Shown here one piece after another: positions 55,401 to 64,000 of a DNA stretch of 64,000 bases. Every line of letters begins with the position of its first letter. Position 1 is the first letter of the stretch. The stretch lies in the NCBI GenBank assembly GCA_009746045.1, contig RPFO01000076.1:3420420-3484419 (forward strand), in the 5' to 3' direction. The position numbers were made by a program, and so were the translations under genes. Source of the DNA: Mesostigma viride (lineage: Eukaryota > Streptophyta > Mesostigmatophyceae > Mesostigmatales > Mesostigmataceae). Below the pieces are notes generated by a model. The model ran no database searches, was not told where the DNA came from, and worked only from the letters and a program-made list of their open reading frames with translations.

Positions 55401-58400
55401 CGCCACCTCGCTGGCAACCTCACCAAGAATGCATACCCCCCCAAGAAAAACATGTCGCACTCCAGTAATTAAAGCAATCAGAGATTTCTTTCCTAATTTC
55501 TATTGATCACTGGAAGGTTGCCTGCGCGCGCCCAAATCTTACTGCCGTTTTCAGCCAGCGCATAAAATCTCGAGTACGGTTCGGTTAGGTGCAGGCGTGG
55601 GTGGGTTTATACTTGATAAATCTGGTACGAACAGGTCCATATCTCTCAGGCGCGGGGTACCTGTGGGAGATGCACATAGTGACTTGCCTGATGCGTGAGC
55701 ACTTGGTGTGCGTCCGACGACTGACGGACACCCAAAATTTACGCGTCCGACGGCTGAGGCGCGGGGTAAAATTCCTGACACGTAAGTGCTGGTGCGTCAG
55801 CCGGCTGACGCATGCGTCACGCTACTAGAAACACTGGAAAGGGGGGTGCTCGAAGGGATAGAAAGGGCGACCCTTGGTAGCTTGGTTTTGTCCCAGAAGA
55901 TTTGATAACGACACCTGTGAATGCAGCGAGTGCCTGCAAGACTTAAGAGCCCAGCCCGCTTCCCCATTCCACACAACCAACCCCAGCAGGGCACCAAACG
56001 CCCCTACCGGGGGCCATGACCTACCAGTATGTATGCGTGGGTGGGCCGTGCAACGCCCGCCAACAACGGTTAGGGGGAGGGTGGGCCGCGCAACGCCCGC
56101 CAACAACGATTAGGGGGAGGGTGGGCCGCGCAACGCCCGCCAACAACGGTCAGGGGGAGGGTGGGCCGCGCAACGCCCGCCAACAACGGTCAGGGGGAGG
56201 GTGGGCCGCGCAACGCCCGCCAACAACGGTCAGGGGGAGGGTGGGCCGCGCAACGCCCGCCAACAACGGTCAGGGGAAGGGTGGGCCGCGCAACGCCCGC
56301 CAACAACGGTCAGGGGGAGGGTGGGCCGCGCAACGCCCGCCAACAACGGTTAGGGGGAGGGTGGGCCGCGCAACGCCCGCCAACAACGGTTAGGGGGAGG
56401 GTGGGCCGCGCAACGCCCGCCAACAACGGTCAGGGGAGGGTGGGCCGCGCAACGCCCGCCAACAACGGTTAGGGGGAGGGTGGGCCGCGCAACGCCCACC
56501 AACAACGGTCAGGGGGAGGGTGGGCCGCGCAACGCCCGCCAACAACGGTCAGGGGGAGGGTGGGCCGCGCAACGCCCGCCAACAACGATTAGGGGGAGGG
56601 TGGGCCGCGCAACGCCCGCCAACAACGGTTAGGGGGAGGGTGGGCCGCGCAACGCCCGCCAACAACGGTCAGGGGGAGGGTGGGCCGCGCAACGCCCGCC
56701 AACAACGGTCAGGGGGAGGGTGGGCCGCGCAACGCCTGCCAACAACGGTTAGGGGGAGGGTGGGCCGCGCAACGCCCGCCAACAACGGTTAGGGGGAGGG
56801 TGGGCCGCGCAACGCCCGCCAACAACGGTCAGGGGGAGGGTGGGCCGCGCAACGCCCGCCAACAACGGTTAGGGGGAGGGTGGGCCGCGCAACGCCCGCC
56901 AACAACGGTCAGGGGGAGGGTGGGCCGCGCAACGCCCGCCAACAACGGTCAGGGGAGGGTGGGCCACGCAACGCCCGCCAACAACGGTCAGGGGGAGGGT
57001 GGGCCGCGCAACGCCCGCCAACAACGGTCAGGGGGAGGGTGGGCTGCGCAACCCCCGCCAACAACGGTCAGGGGGAGGGTGGGCCGCGCAACGCCCGCCA
57101 ACAACGGTTAGGGGGAGGGTGGGCCGCGCAAAGCCTGCCAACAACGGTCAGGGGGAGGGTGGGCCGCGCAACGCCCGCCAACAACGGTTAGGGGGTGGGT
57201 GGGCCGTGCAACGCCCGCCAACAACGATTAGGGGGAGGGTGGGCCGTGCAACGCCCGCCAACAACGGTCAGGGGGAGGGTGGGCCGCGCAACGACCGCCA
57301 ACAACGGTCAGGGGGAGGGTGGGCCGTGCAACGCCCGCCAACAACGGTCAGGGGGAGGGTGGGCCGCGCAACGCCCGCCAACAACGGTCAGGGGGAGGGT
57401 GGGCCGCGCAACGCCCGCCAACAACGGTTAGGGGGAGGGTGGGCCGTGCAACGACCGCCAACAACGGTTAGGGGGAGCGTGGGCCGCGCAACGCCCGCCA
57501 ACAACGGTTAGGGGGAGGGTGGGCCGCGCAACGCCCGCCAACAACGGTTAGGGGGAGGGTGGGCCGCGCAACGCCCGCCAACAACGGTCAGGGGGAGGGT
57601 GGGCCGCGCAACGCCCGCCAACAACGGTTAGGGGGAGGGTGAGCCGCGCAACGACCGCCAAGTACAGCAGGGCACTTGCATTATCAAGGGCCCCTGTGCC
57701 CATAGGGCCGCGAATCCCAGCTTTACAACTTCGAAAATGGCGGCTGTGCCAAGCAGCCCGCTGTAAGCCATTCTCAAACATGCTGCTGCTGTACGTGCTG
57801 CACGGTGCAGCTGCCTCGCCATGTGCCTGCTCCGCGATGCAGTTGACCCCCTACGTGCCTGCTTCAATACCTCATTTGCCCCTTAGCTGCTCCGTGATGT
57901 GGTAGACGCCCTACATACCTGCTGGAATAAGGAGTACACCCCCTAGGTGCCTGCCCCTTCTCTGTACCTGCTCCGCGATGTAGTTGACGCCCGAGGGCGA
58001 GCACAGCTCGTATGTTTCCCCCAGCATTGCGTACAGGGGGGTCCACGTGCGCTCGTTGGCCGCGTAGGGAGACACCGCCCACGCGGCTGTCGGGGGAAAG
58101 GACGGGTGCCAGCACAGAGTAGGTAGCAGCTCAGAGAAGGTATGCATAGTTTGTGATGTATGCTGACAGAGTAGGTAGGGGGACACCGCCCACCCAGTTG
58201 CAGGGGAAGGGACGACTGTCAGCACAACAAAATGTTGGTATGAAAAGTAGAGTCGCATTTTGGGTGCCAGCACAGAGTAGGTATCAATATTGGTTAGGGA
58301 GCAGTACAGCGTAGGTATGTGCAGGTACAGCCATGCATGCCTTAAGGTGACGGTCCCGGCACGAATTTTTTGTCCCCGAAAAAATTCGCGGTACCCGTCC

Positions 58401-61400
58401 ATACCGTGAAAAAGTGGTGCACGGTGCGTGGCCCCCTACTGGAGCTGGCCATGGCGAATGCGTTTAGGCGAAACTACCATGATAGGGCATGCGAAATGCA
58501 AAATAAATATTAAATACGATGAGTTCATGATGTTATTTCTTAGCGGACTTATGTTCGTTTTGCAATGTCGATGATTATTTTTATGAGCATCGCCACGGGG
58601 GTCCATTTCTGGAATTTTCGTCGCAAGGAATAGATTAGAATGCACGCTGGCGGCGGTGATTGTCAGGTTTGATGGGGTTCAAGAAAGCGTCAAGGATGCG
58701 TTTTCTTTGTTATTAGTAAAGCCTTACCGACTTAGCTGGGTTTTGGCAAGATTTCCATCATTAGCTGTAAGACACTCTCCAGGCTCGCGAGATGCACTAG
58801 TCATCTTTACATGGAAGGTTGGTCTTTCTTGTGCTGCTGGGCGAAGGACAATGTCGGTGACGGTACGATGGTGTGCCCATCGTCACCATATAAATGTTTC
58901 GCTCCCTTGTCGGGTTATCAACGCATGTTTTCGCCTTCTTTCCGTGCAGATTGCGCCAGGTAGCATGCCATTCCGTGATAAGCCTCGCCAGATTCCTGGC
59001 AGCTTTCAATGATTTTATCCACGTTGCATGGCTGGGCGTGTCAAAGTGTGAGCCGTGGCATGTTGGGAAGCTGTTTGGGATTTGTTGAGTGATTAATTGG
59101 AAGGAGTTCGCTAAAAGCACTCAGTTTAATGTGAGTATTGACGCAGCGTTTCTTAGCAGCGGTTTCACTGCGCTTAGAGGCTGACAAGCTTGAGGTTGTT
59201 TCTTAGCAAACAAATGCGCTGGAGTGAAAGGCGACAGTGGGCATTCTGAGAGGCACATTGCATGGGTGGAACTGCATGTAGGTAGGGGATACCATTCTTT
59301 TCTTGGCCTCTCTCCCACTGCATTATGGGACAGCCCTGTCATATGCTAGCAAGGCAAAGTAACCATGGTAAGAAGCCCAGGCACGCAGCATGTATGAAAA
59401 GTATGCTTTCCCTGCGGACCGTCTCTTGTCCCCGTTGGTTGGGCAATCCGTAGATGGGGGTTTCTAGGGTGTCTGGGCATTGAACAGCATGGTTTTGGTA
59501 TGATGCTCACACCATAAACCTGGGACATGCTCTTTGGAAGTGTTGGCTAGGCATGTAGAGCTACCTGTCTTGTTGCTGTGCACACACCCGACAGGTTGCG
59601 CATGCCGAGGGAAGGCAAGAGCACATGAGGTGCCCAGCCACCTCCTTGTACGTTGTGGTCAAATTGGGCATGGTCAGGAGCCTTTTGGATGGCATAGGAA
59701 GCCTTTGTGTGCCTTAATACTCACTGTTGTCTTCCTTAGCCTCTGCACAGGTGGCCAACTGCCAAACGTTATAACTTCCACCTTTGAACTCAGAATGCGC
59801 TCAAACTTTGACAGCTGATGTGTGCCCACCTCTAGTATTTGTCTATATCTCCTGAGGGCCAAATAATGTGTTATTGATTTGTTTTATTTTTTCCAGCCTT
59901 GAAAAGTACGTCTTTGGGGGAAAAATCAATTACTCATGAAATACTCATTATTCTGGGGTGCCAATCCGATGGAACTTTTGCAAACTGGGGCAACAAAATG
60001 GGAATATATTGAAACATGCAATATGGTGTCCCCATTGTCCCAGGGAATACGTGCCATATATAGCGCGTCTTTTGCTATTTTTAGCGCAATACTGGTGTAT
60101 AATTGTGCATACCACCCTCAACAAGTGGTGGGATGGACTCCCACACATTCCATTTACATGCCTAATCTTTTGGGTACCCCCAGGTCAGCCTTGCATGTTG
60201 TTCCATGATCTGGTTTCAGGGGGGGCAAGAATGAGAACTCACATTAAGTTGGTTTTGCCGGATCAAGCGGGTCATCACCCAACTAAAGGCGTGAATGGCT
60301 GTACTTAATTGTACTAATTTGAACTTACGATACAAAAACGTACTAATCTGAACAATTTTGAACAAAGTTTTTCTAGAGGATGTCAAATCCCAGGCAACCC
60401 AACTAAAGGCGTGAACCCAACTTCAGCAGACCCACTTCAGGCATGACTGACTGTAGTAATGTATGCAGGTAGGAGTGGTTGGGGGGCACAACCCATGCGG
60501 CTGTGGGGGCATGCGGTAAGACCATTTATGTGACCGGTGGGAGCGTGGGGGCAGGCGATTCGCGCTGCTGCGGGGCCGCGCGGGTATCCATGCACATTAG
60601 ATATCAGCACTAAATAGCAGTAAAGATTTTTAAGAATCAGCACAGATTAGATACGTGCAGGAAGATAAATTTGTTATGTAAGCGGTGTAGCTATGTGCAG
60701 GTAAGCGGGAGGATGAGGCACTTGAGCGGAAGGAAACTGTTTTGCTTATGGGGTAGATCAGGCATGTGTGCAGGCATTGCTAATTACCTGTGCAGACCCT
60801 GCGGCCAGGTGAGGCAACGGAACATGCAGGCGATACGATGACGGCGAATGCCCTCTGGATACGAGTTTCTGATCCGTTTCTGACACCTATCCGGATACAC
60901 AGTGTGGAGTGGATGCCCAGTAATAGTGGATTTCCTTATTGGTTAAATAATTGGGAGTAGACGAACAAACGACAGAGGACAAACGAGTGTCAGTAGTACA
61001 ACGTTCCGATTTACCTCTGACAAACGTTGGTGCCAGCATTCCCTGTTTACAGCAGGCAGGTCTAGTTTTTTAAAAAAGATTTCTGGTCACCAACTCATCG
61101 TGCCAGAGTTTACCTGACGTGGAGCGCATGCCAAGGTGAGGCTGTCGCAGAGCACACCAAGATTGTTAAACGATTGAAAGAAGTCTGTTATACTTTCCAA
61201 CCTTTGGTGCCAAGGCTCACCTGTATAGAGCATGCGCTCGATCGGGTCCTGGCAGGCGGCCGCTTTATTCAACAGCTCGTCGTATTCCATGATCTGGCAA
61301 ACAGGATACATCACGGGTGGTTTTTGATTATGATTATTCAAGCGCGAAGGGCGCACGTCAAGCACAAAGTTGCAAACAGCACACGCTACGCATGTGCCAT

Positions 61401-62738
61401 GCACACCACCATGGCATCATGCCATGTGGGCCCGAATGGTGTGGTGTGGGGCAGCACGCCACAGTCTGGGCCGATGTGTAGCGAATGACATTACGTCATG
61501 ACGTCCAATAGTCCCAGCTCTACGGGGATGCGCTGCGCTACTGCCAAGCTATTTACTTAATATTTCCACTGGAAGTTTTAGGGATCCTTCCCGCGCAATC
61601 TCCATTGTTGTCACCTCAGCACAACTGACGTCCAATACCTGCTAAAATCCAACACAATTCTCACGCCTGCCGATGCGCATCGATTCTTACGCGCACCAAT
61701 GACATCGTCTGCCGGGATTGCCTTGCCTTGCCTGGCTTTGGCCTCACCTCGGCCACCTTCTGCAGCGTGGTCAGCGGCCCAAACAGGAAGGCTGGTCCAC
61801 TACTATTAAATCGTTCATTCACACGCCTCACCTCGGCCATCTTCTGCAGTGTGGTCAGCGGCTCAAACAGGAAGATGGGCAGGCTGATGAGGGAGGTGAC
61901 GTCGAGGCCGATGTACTTGTGGACCGAGGATAGCATGCGCTGGCGCTCCTGCAGGCACAAGGACGGCCGTGTGGTGGAGGTGTAGCATGGGAGCACGGCA
62001 GGATGGGAACCATGCCGCTAGAACAGGACGACAAACACTCTGGACAGTAAAGGGAATGGTTATTTGGGGGCAAGGGGCTGCCGCACCATCGGGGCAAGTA
62101 CGGAGGTGCCAAGCGTGCAAGTGGGGGGCCCAGGGGTGCAGGAGGGCAGTAAGGCAGCGTGAGAGGTTATAAACAATGTGAGATCACTGCAGGGCAATGT
62201 GGCAGTGCGCCAGCATGGCAGGGTGAAAGCTGTCGCGGCGATGGGAAAAAACGCGTTTGGGGCAGGTTTGGGGAAGTAAAAGGGACTGACAGTATCAGCG
62301 GTAGGCACGAAGTCCGCTGATAAAACGTTTACAAAACATGGACTTCCTTGCGAGAGAATGCATGGCCCCCCCCCGCCGCATTCAGTCCCCCCCCCCCTTC
62401 CTGCCATCCCCCCCCGCCCCCCCACACACGTACCTGTCCGCCACCCGGCCGCCCGCCTGCCCGACCATACGCCCGTCCGTCCACCCCGCCCGCCCACCCG
62501 CCCGCCCCCCCCATCCTCATCCCCCCACCCCCCACCTCTTGCACCATGTGCAGTGTGTTACGCAAACACTGCACGCAAGTGACAACATATATATGTGTAG
62601 AGTGACCACGCACCCACCTCTTGCTCCACGGGCAGTATGTCCTGCCGAAGCTCGTCCGCCTTGCCAATGTGCGTGTGGCCCTGGTCGTCCGGGTCATGCA
62701 CCTCCAGCTCGTCATCGATCTGGACCTCACCCACCAGG
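49198..62738 (-). CDS. Oxysterol-binding-protein-related protein (ORP), at least 8 exons, 5' end outside or unrecognised
   Basis: Exons (minus strand): 62738-62618, 61948-61832, 61293-61221, 58086-57968, 53961-53756, 52690-52598, 50377-50033 and 49462-49198. All introns are GT/AG and codon phases agree at every junction, giving about 445 residues. The joined product has the ORP ligand-domain order: [98 protein letters not shown] and [17 protein letters not shown]. ORPs exchange sterols or PS for PI4P at membrane contact sites. The EQVSHHPP fingerprint reads EQVGVQPN here. No PH domain or FFAT motif is seen within the window. Confidence 0.85.
50033..50377 (-). CDS. ORP exon with YEVEGKV and SDSRRRADR motifs
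   Basis: It starts after CCCCACAG and ends at AGCAA|GTGAGT. It encodes [40 protein letters not shown] and [20 protein letters not shown], all diagnostic of the ORP family C-terminal half. The segment SDSRRRADR matches the usual TDSRLRPDR. Confidence 0.9.
50460..50717 (-). repeat. (GGGA)n microsatellite in ORP intron
   Basis: GGGAGGGA with occasional GGCAAGCA interruptions (about every 30-60 bp). On the gene strand it is a CCCT polypyrimidine tract upstream of the exon 50377-50033 acceptor. Confidence 0.9.
51056..52543. mobile_element. hAT-type element 2 in an ORP intron
   Basis: Termini CAGTGCTTCTGCTAA and its complement TTAGCAGAAGCACTG bound 1488 bp. ATTGAAGG is directly repeated outside both ends (51048-51055, 52544-52551), an 8-bp target duplication. 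Subterminal arrays of TCGTCAACC/GGTTGACGA occur on both sides (51080-51250 and 52410-52515). It encodes a BED-finger-like N-terminal protein but no complete transposase. Confidence 0.85.
51596..52186 (+). CDS. BED-finger-like N-terminal remnant of a hAT transposase
   Basis: ATG 51596, 196 residues. The start ([20 protein letters not shown]) is followed by a very acidic Ser/Glu region and a basic [19 protein letters not shown] block (possible nuclear signal). W-W-E-N-G-Q-Y-E-W then [12 protein letters not shown] suggests the first half of a BED zinc finger (aromatic, then C-x2-C). The catalytic core and dimerisation region are missing, so it may be a domain-only protein or a deletion product. 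Confidence 0.5.
   Translation: MSKKNGLAGFKTSTLDALFKKQAGETVATENIVDLGRSLDEKEGRQGRDKRKRVEREEEDESNAQDEEDSGQSASSDSASNSVEEESGEEGAETERSKADDDGSSEPGKKKGKRKPAPSTKRQRQEYNKQYSKERPEREQWWENGQYEWAQTTTDLSGTKSIQCIPCSWHGQPVDRRAQRAGCRAKLGQNCASSAC
52598..52690 (-). CDS. ORP exon with [13 protein letters not shown] and FKPCGWF
   Basis: 93 bp. It joins the upstream ILMG(R) and ends FKPCGWF(S) at CAG|GTGGGT. Partial copies of its last ~25 bases plus donor occur downstream at 52544-52596 and 51012-51050. Confidence 0.85.
52808..52836. repeat. Interstitial TTTAGGG telomere-like tract
   Basis: Three perfect consecutive TTTAGGG units with partial units on either side, in the ORP intron. TTTAGGG is the plant-type telomere repeat. 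Confidence 0.8.
53385..53755 (-). repeat. 33-bp tandem array derived from the ORP exon 3' end and donor
   Basis: About eight to nine copies of CCTGCCCATGAGGATGTTGT plus ACGCCCTCCTTTA at 33-bp spacing run into the true exon end at 53756. On the gene strand each unit contains the exon end ACATCCTCATGGGCAG followed by GTAAAGGAGG, i.e. a reusable 5' splice site. Confidence 0.85.
53756..53961 (-). CDS. ORP exon with the altered fingerprint and [11 protein letters not shown]
   Basis: 206 bp. It begins [17 protein letters not shown], directly joined in phase 0 to EQ of the previous exon. It ends at GGGCAG|GTAAAG. A long C/T-rich tract (53965-54130 on the minus strand) precedes its acceptor. Confidence 0.85.
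54396..55836. mobile_element. hAT-type element 3 in an ORP intron
   Basis: Perfect 14-bp termini CAGTGTTTCTAGTA and its complement bound 1441 bp. GAAATGGG and GAAAGGGG stand outside the two ends, an 8-bp duplication with one mismatch. Subterminal GC-rich palindromes (CGCCGCCGTTGGCGGCG near 54440; GCGTCAGCCGGCTGACGC near 55800) are present. No recognisable transposase. Confidence 0.75.
56034..57660. repeat. 40-bp minisatellite, about 40 copies, in an ORP intron
   Basis: The unit GGGCCGCGCAACGCCCGCCA + ACAACGGT(C/T)AGGGGGAGGGT is repeated with high fidelity. Two recurring sites vary (GGTCAGG or GGTTAGG; GGGCCGCG or GGGCCGTG), and three units lack one G, which shifts the phase. Runs of G5, G3 and G3 occur in every unit. 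Confidence 0.95.
57820..57915 (-). repeat. Two copies of the 3' end of ORP exon 57968-58086
   Basis: TGCCTGCTCCGCGATGCAGT (57824 on) and AGCTGCTCCGTGATGTGGTA (57884 on) resemble the true end ACCTGCTCCGCGATGTAGTT (57966 on). They lie downstream of the exon on the gene strand. Confidence 0.7.
57968..58086 (-). CDS. ORP exon with [17 protein letters not shown]
   Basis: 119 bp, encoding [40 protein letters not shown]. The pattern R-T-W/x-KPF/xPLxGETYE is a core ORP motif. Donor GTACAG. Confidence 0.9.
58365..59660 (+). repeat. Diverged dispersed repeat, copy 2 (in an ORP intron)
   Basis: Colinear with 43470-44780 on the same strand. It begins with a GAATTTTTT/AAAAAATTCGCGGTACC inverted pair, also seen at 26142. 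No protein is recognisable. Confidence 0.6.
59661..61220. other. ORP intron sequence without further features
   Basis: I see no gene. A degenerate copy of the 3' end of exon 61221-61293 lies at about 61100-61135 (see findings). Confidence 0.4.
61221..61293 (-). CDS. ORP exon with [11 protein letters not shown]
   Basis: 73 bp. It joins LQKMAE of the upstream exon to [20 protein letters not shown] and MLYT, matching the E-x-x-EYxxLLDxAA helix of ORPs. Phase 1 at its donor fits the next exon. Confidence 0.85.
61741..61790 (-). repeat. Copy of the 3' end of ORP exon 61832-61948
   Basis: GCCTCACCTCGGCCACCTTC, then TGCAGCGTGGTCAGCGG, repeats the true exon end at 61825-61875 with few changes, 84 bp downstream on the gene strand and with its GTGAGG donor intact. 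Confidence 0.85.
61832..61948 (-). CDS. ORP exon opening the ligand-binding domain
   Basis: 117 bp, phase 0 at both ends: [39 protein letters not shown]. The (K)xIGxDLTxIxxPxxxxEPLTxLQ pattern marks the beginning of the ORP domain, including the lid/strand region. Confidence 0.9.
62527..62560 (-). repeat. Copy of the 3' end of ORP exon 62618-62738
   Basis: CACCTCTTGCACCATGTGCA, then GTGTGT, parallels CACCTCTTGCTCCACGGGCA, then GTATGT, at the true exon end (62616 on). The donor is preserved as GTGGGG. Confidence 0.7.
62618..62738 (-). CDS. ORP exon upstream of the ligand domain
   Basis: 121 bp, encoding [20 protein letters not shown] and [20 protein letters not shown]. The sequence is acidic and not in a known domain. 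The donor GAG|GTGGGT joins in phase 0 to ERQRM. It requires an earlier exon ending in phase 2 that I could not identify within the window. Confidence 0.7.
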
Positions 62739-62817
62739 CTGGCAACCACCAATGTGCATGCATGGGAAGGGAAGTGCCGATATCTGACACACGCACATAT
62801 AAATATGGGGCACGAGC

Positions 62818-63620
62818 CAGCCAAGCGGGGCCGCACACATGAACATGGGGCACCAGCCAAGCGGGGCCGCGCACACAAACATGGGGCACCAGCCAAGCGG
62901 GGCCGCGCACACAAACATGGGGCACCAGCCAAGCGGGGCAGCGCACATAAACATGGGGCACCAGCCAAGCGGGGCAGCGCACATAAACATGGGGCACCAG
63001 CCAAGCGGGGCCGCGCACATAAACATGGGGCACCAGCCAAGCGGGGCCGCGCACACAAACATGGGGCACCAGCCAAGCGGGGCCGCGCACACAAACATGG
63101 GGCACCAGCCAAGCGGGGCCGCACACATAAACATGGGGCACCAGCCAAGCGGGGCCGCGCACATAAACATGGGGCACCAGCCAAGCGGGGCCGCGCACAC
63201 AAACATGGGGCACCAGCCAAGCGGGGCCGCGCACACAAACATGGGGCACCAGCCAAGCGGGGCCGCGCACACAAACATGGGGCACCAGCCAAGCGGGGCC
63301 GCGCACATAAACATGGGGCACCAGCCAAGCGGGGCCGCGCACACAAACATGGGGCACCAGCCAAGCGGGGCCGCGCACATAAACATGGGGCACCAGCCAA
63401 GCGGGGCAGCGCACACAAACATGGGGCACCAGCCAAGCGGGGCCGCGCACACAAACATGGGGCACCAGCCAAGCGGGGCCGCGCACACAAACATGGGGCA
63501 CCAGCCAAGTGGGGCCGCACACACACAAACATGGGGCACCAGCCAAGCACACAAACATGGGGCACCAGCCAAGCGGGGCCGCGCACACAAACATGGGGCA
63601 CCAGCCAAGCGGGGCCGCAC
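62818..63620. repeat. 36-bp minisatellite, about 22 copies
   Basis: The unit AAACATGGGGCACCAGCCAA + GCGGGGCCGCGCACAC is highly regular, with variants CACACA/CACATA and GGCC/GGCA. It lies upstream of the first recognised ORP exon. The period is divisible by three, so every frame stays open. Confidence 0.95.
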
Positions 63621-63758
63621 ATGCACGGATGGGGGGGGACAAGCCAAGCGCGCATGGGGGGGAAAAGGCAGGCAGTACCGACGGACAAGGAGACTATGCC
63701 AGTGCGGACGGTGCACCACGAGGGGCAGATCTTCAATGCTGATCTTTAGTCAGCTTGT

Positions 63759-63925
63759 TAACTGGTTGCTCCAACTCTAACCATCAACTAGTTACTGATC
63801 GCTAATCAACTGGTTGCTCGAACTCTAACCATCAACTAGTTACTGATCGCTTATGAACTGGTTGCTCCGACGCTAACCATCAACTAGTTACTGATCGCTA
63901 ATCAACTGGTTGCTCTAATCGCTAC
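63759..63925. repeat. 48-bp tandem repeat, 3.5 copies
   Basis: AACTGGTTGCTC occurs at 63760, 63808, 63856 and 63904, exactly 48 bp apart, each followed by CTAACCATCAACTAGTTACT. GTTAACTGG/AACTAGTT words give local dyad symmetry. Confidence 0.85.
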
Positions 63926-64000
63926 ACCATGAGGTGGGGCAGTAGAGCCCCACAGCCAGACGTGGCAGTGTCCACGGGCAGTGAGGTTTAGGCCCATTGT

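Noticed and set aside
56016..57511. Gly/Arg-rich ORFs of 90-170 codons
   Set aside because: They are translations of the 40-bp array that restart whenever the phase returns. They are intronic in the ORP gene and on the opposite strand.
56034..57660. Telomeric repeat (GGTTAGGGGG)
   Set aside because: Only part of a 40-bp unit, with a C/T alternation at the critical base; not a telomere array.
62818..63620. CRISPR-like regular 36-bp repeats
   Set aside because: Units are directly adjacent without unique spacers, and the context is eukaryotic; this is a minisatellite.
63690..63735. A possible earlier ORP exon (ISIEDLPLVVHRPHW on the minus strand)
   Set aside because: No good donor in the phase needed for the next exon could be found; too weak to annotate.
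62329..63780. Several ORFs of more than 300 codons on both strands
   Set aside because: They are the 36-bp minisatellite read in all frames; the period is divisible by three, so no stops arise. No codon bias or domain is present.

Overview
This is a repeat-dense eukaryotic nuclear window. One multi-exon host gene occupies the right third; the rest is mostly nested transposable elements in various stages of decay. There are long introns with GT/AG junctions, LTR, LINE and DNA transposons, trinucleotide runs coding poly-Gln and poly-Asn, and a short interstitial TTTAGGG tract. Together these fit a unicellular photosynthetic eukaryote, most likely a green alga, but the taxon is inferred and not proven.

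Layout. 1-0.8 kb: 3' part of an unrecognised repeat protein. 1.3-6.0 kb (minus): a truncated Ty3/gypsy-like element with a 582-bp LTR, a small viroplasmin-like ORF, a frameshifted poly-Gln gag and a canonical retropepsin. 6.25-12.5 kb (plus), 16.7-13.3 kb (minus) and 32.84-26.69 kb (minus): three divergent members (A, B, C) of a copia-like family whose domain order is GAG-INT-PR-RT-RH. C keeps two 346-bp direct repeats and a target duplication. 16.9-23.3 kb: an unrecognised gene with a TATA box, a second viroplasmin-like ORF and two LTRs in opposite orientation. 23.4-26.1 kb: a LINE 3' end whose TTAA tail received a piggyBac-like element. 33.6-38.2 kb (minus): a decayed APE-class LINE split by a hAT-type element. 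38.8-48.5 kb: nested elements, with a Harbinger-type transposon inside one foldback/MITE copy and ORF1-only, HAL1-like LINE copies inside another.

49.2-62.7 kb (minus): at least eight exons of an oxysterol-binding-protein-related protein (ORP), phase-consistent from exon to exon, ending at a TGA at 49198. Its introns hold two more hAT-type elements, a 40-bp minisatellite of about 40 copies and other arrays. Downstream of six of its seven donors lie one or more copies of that exon's own 3' end plus 5' splice site.

The two observations I consider most worth following up are the rearranged INT-before-PR retroelement family, with shared unusual PR (DTQ/DTN), RT (HGDD) and INT (D-29-E) motifs, and the exon-end/5' splice-site tandem duplications in the ORP gene. 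All splice sites and element borders were read by eye; no alignment or database search was run.
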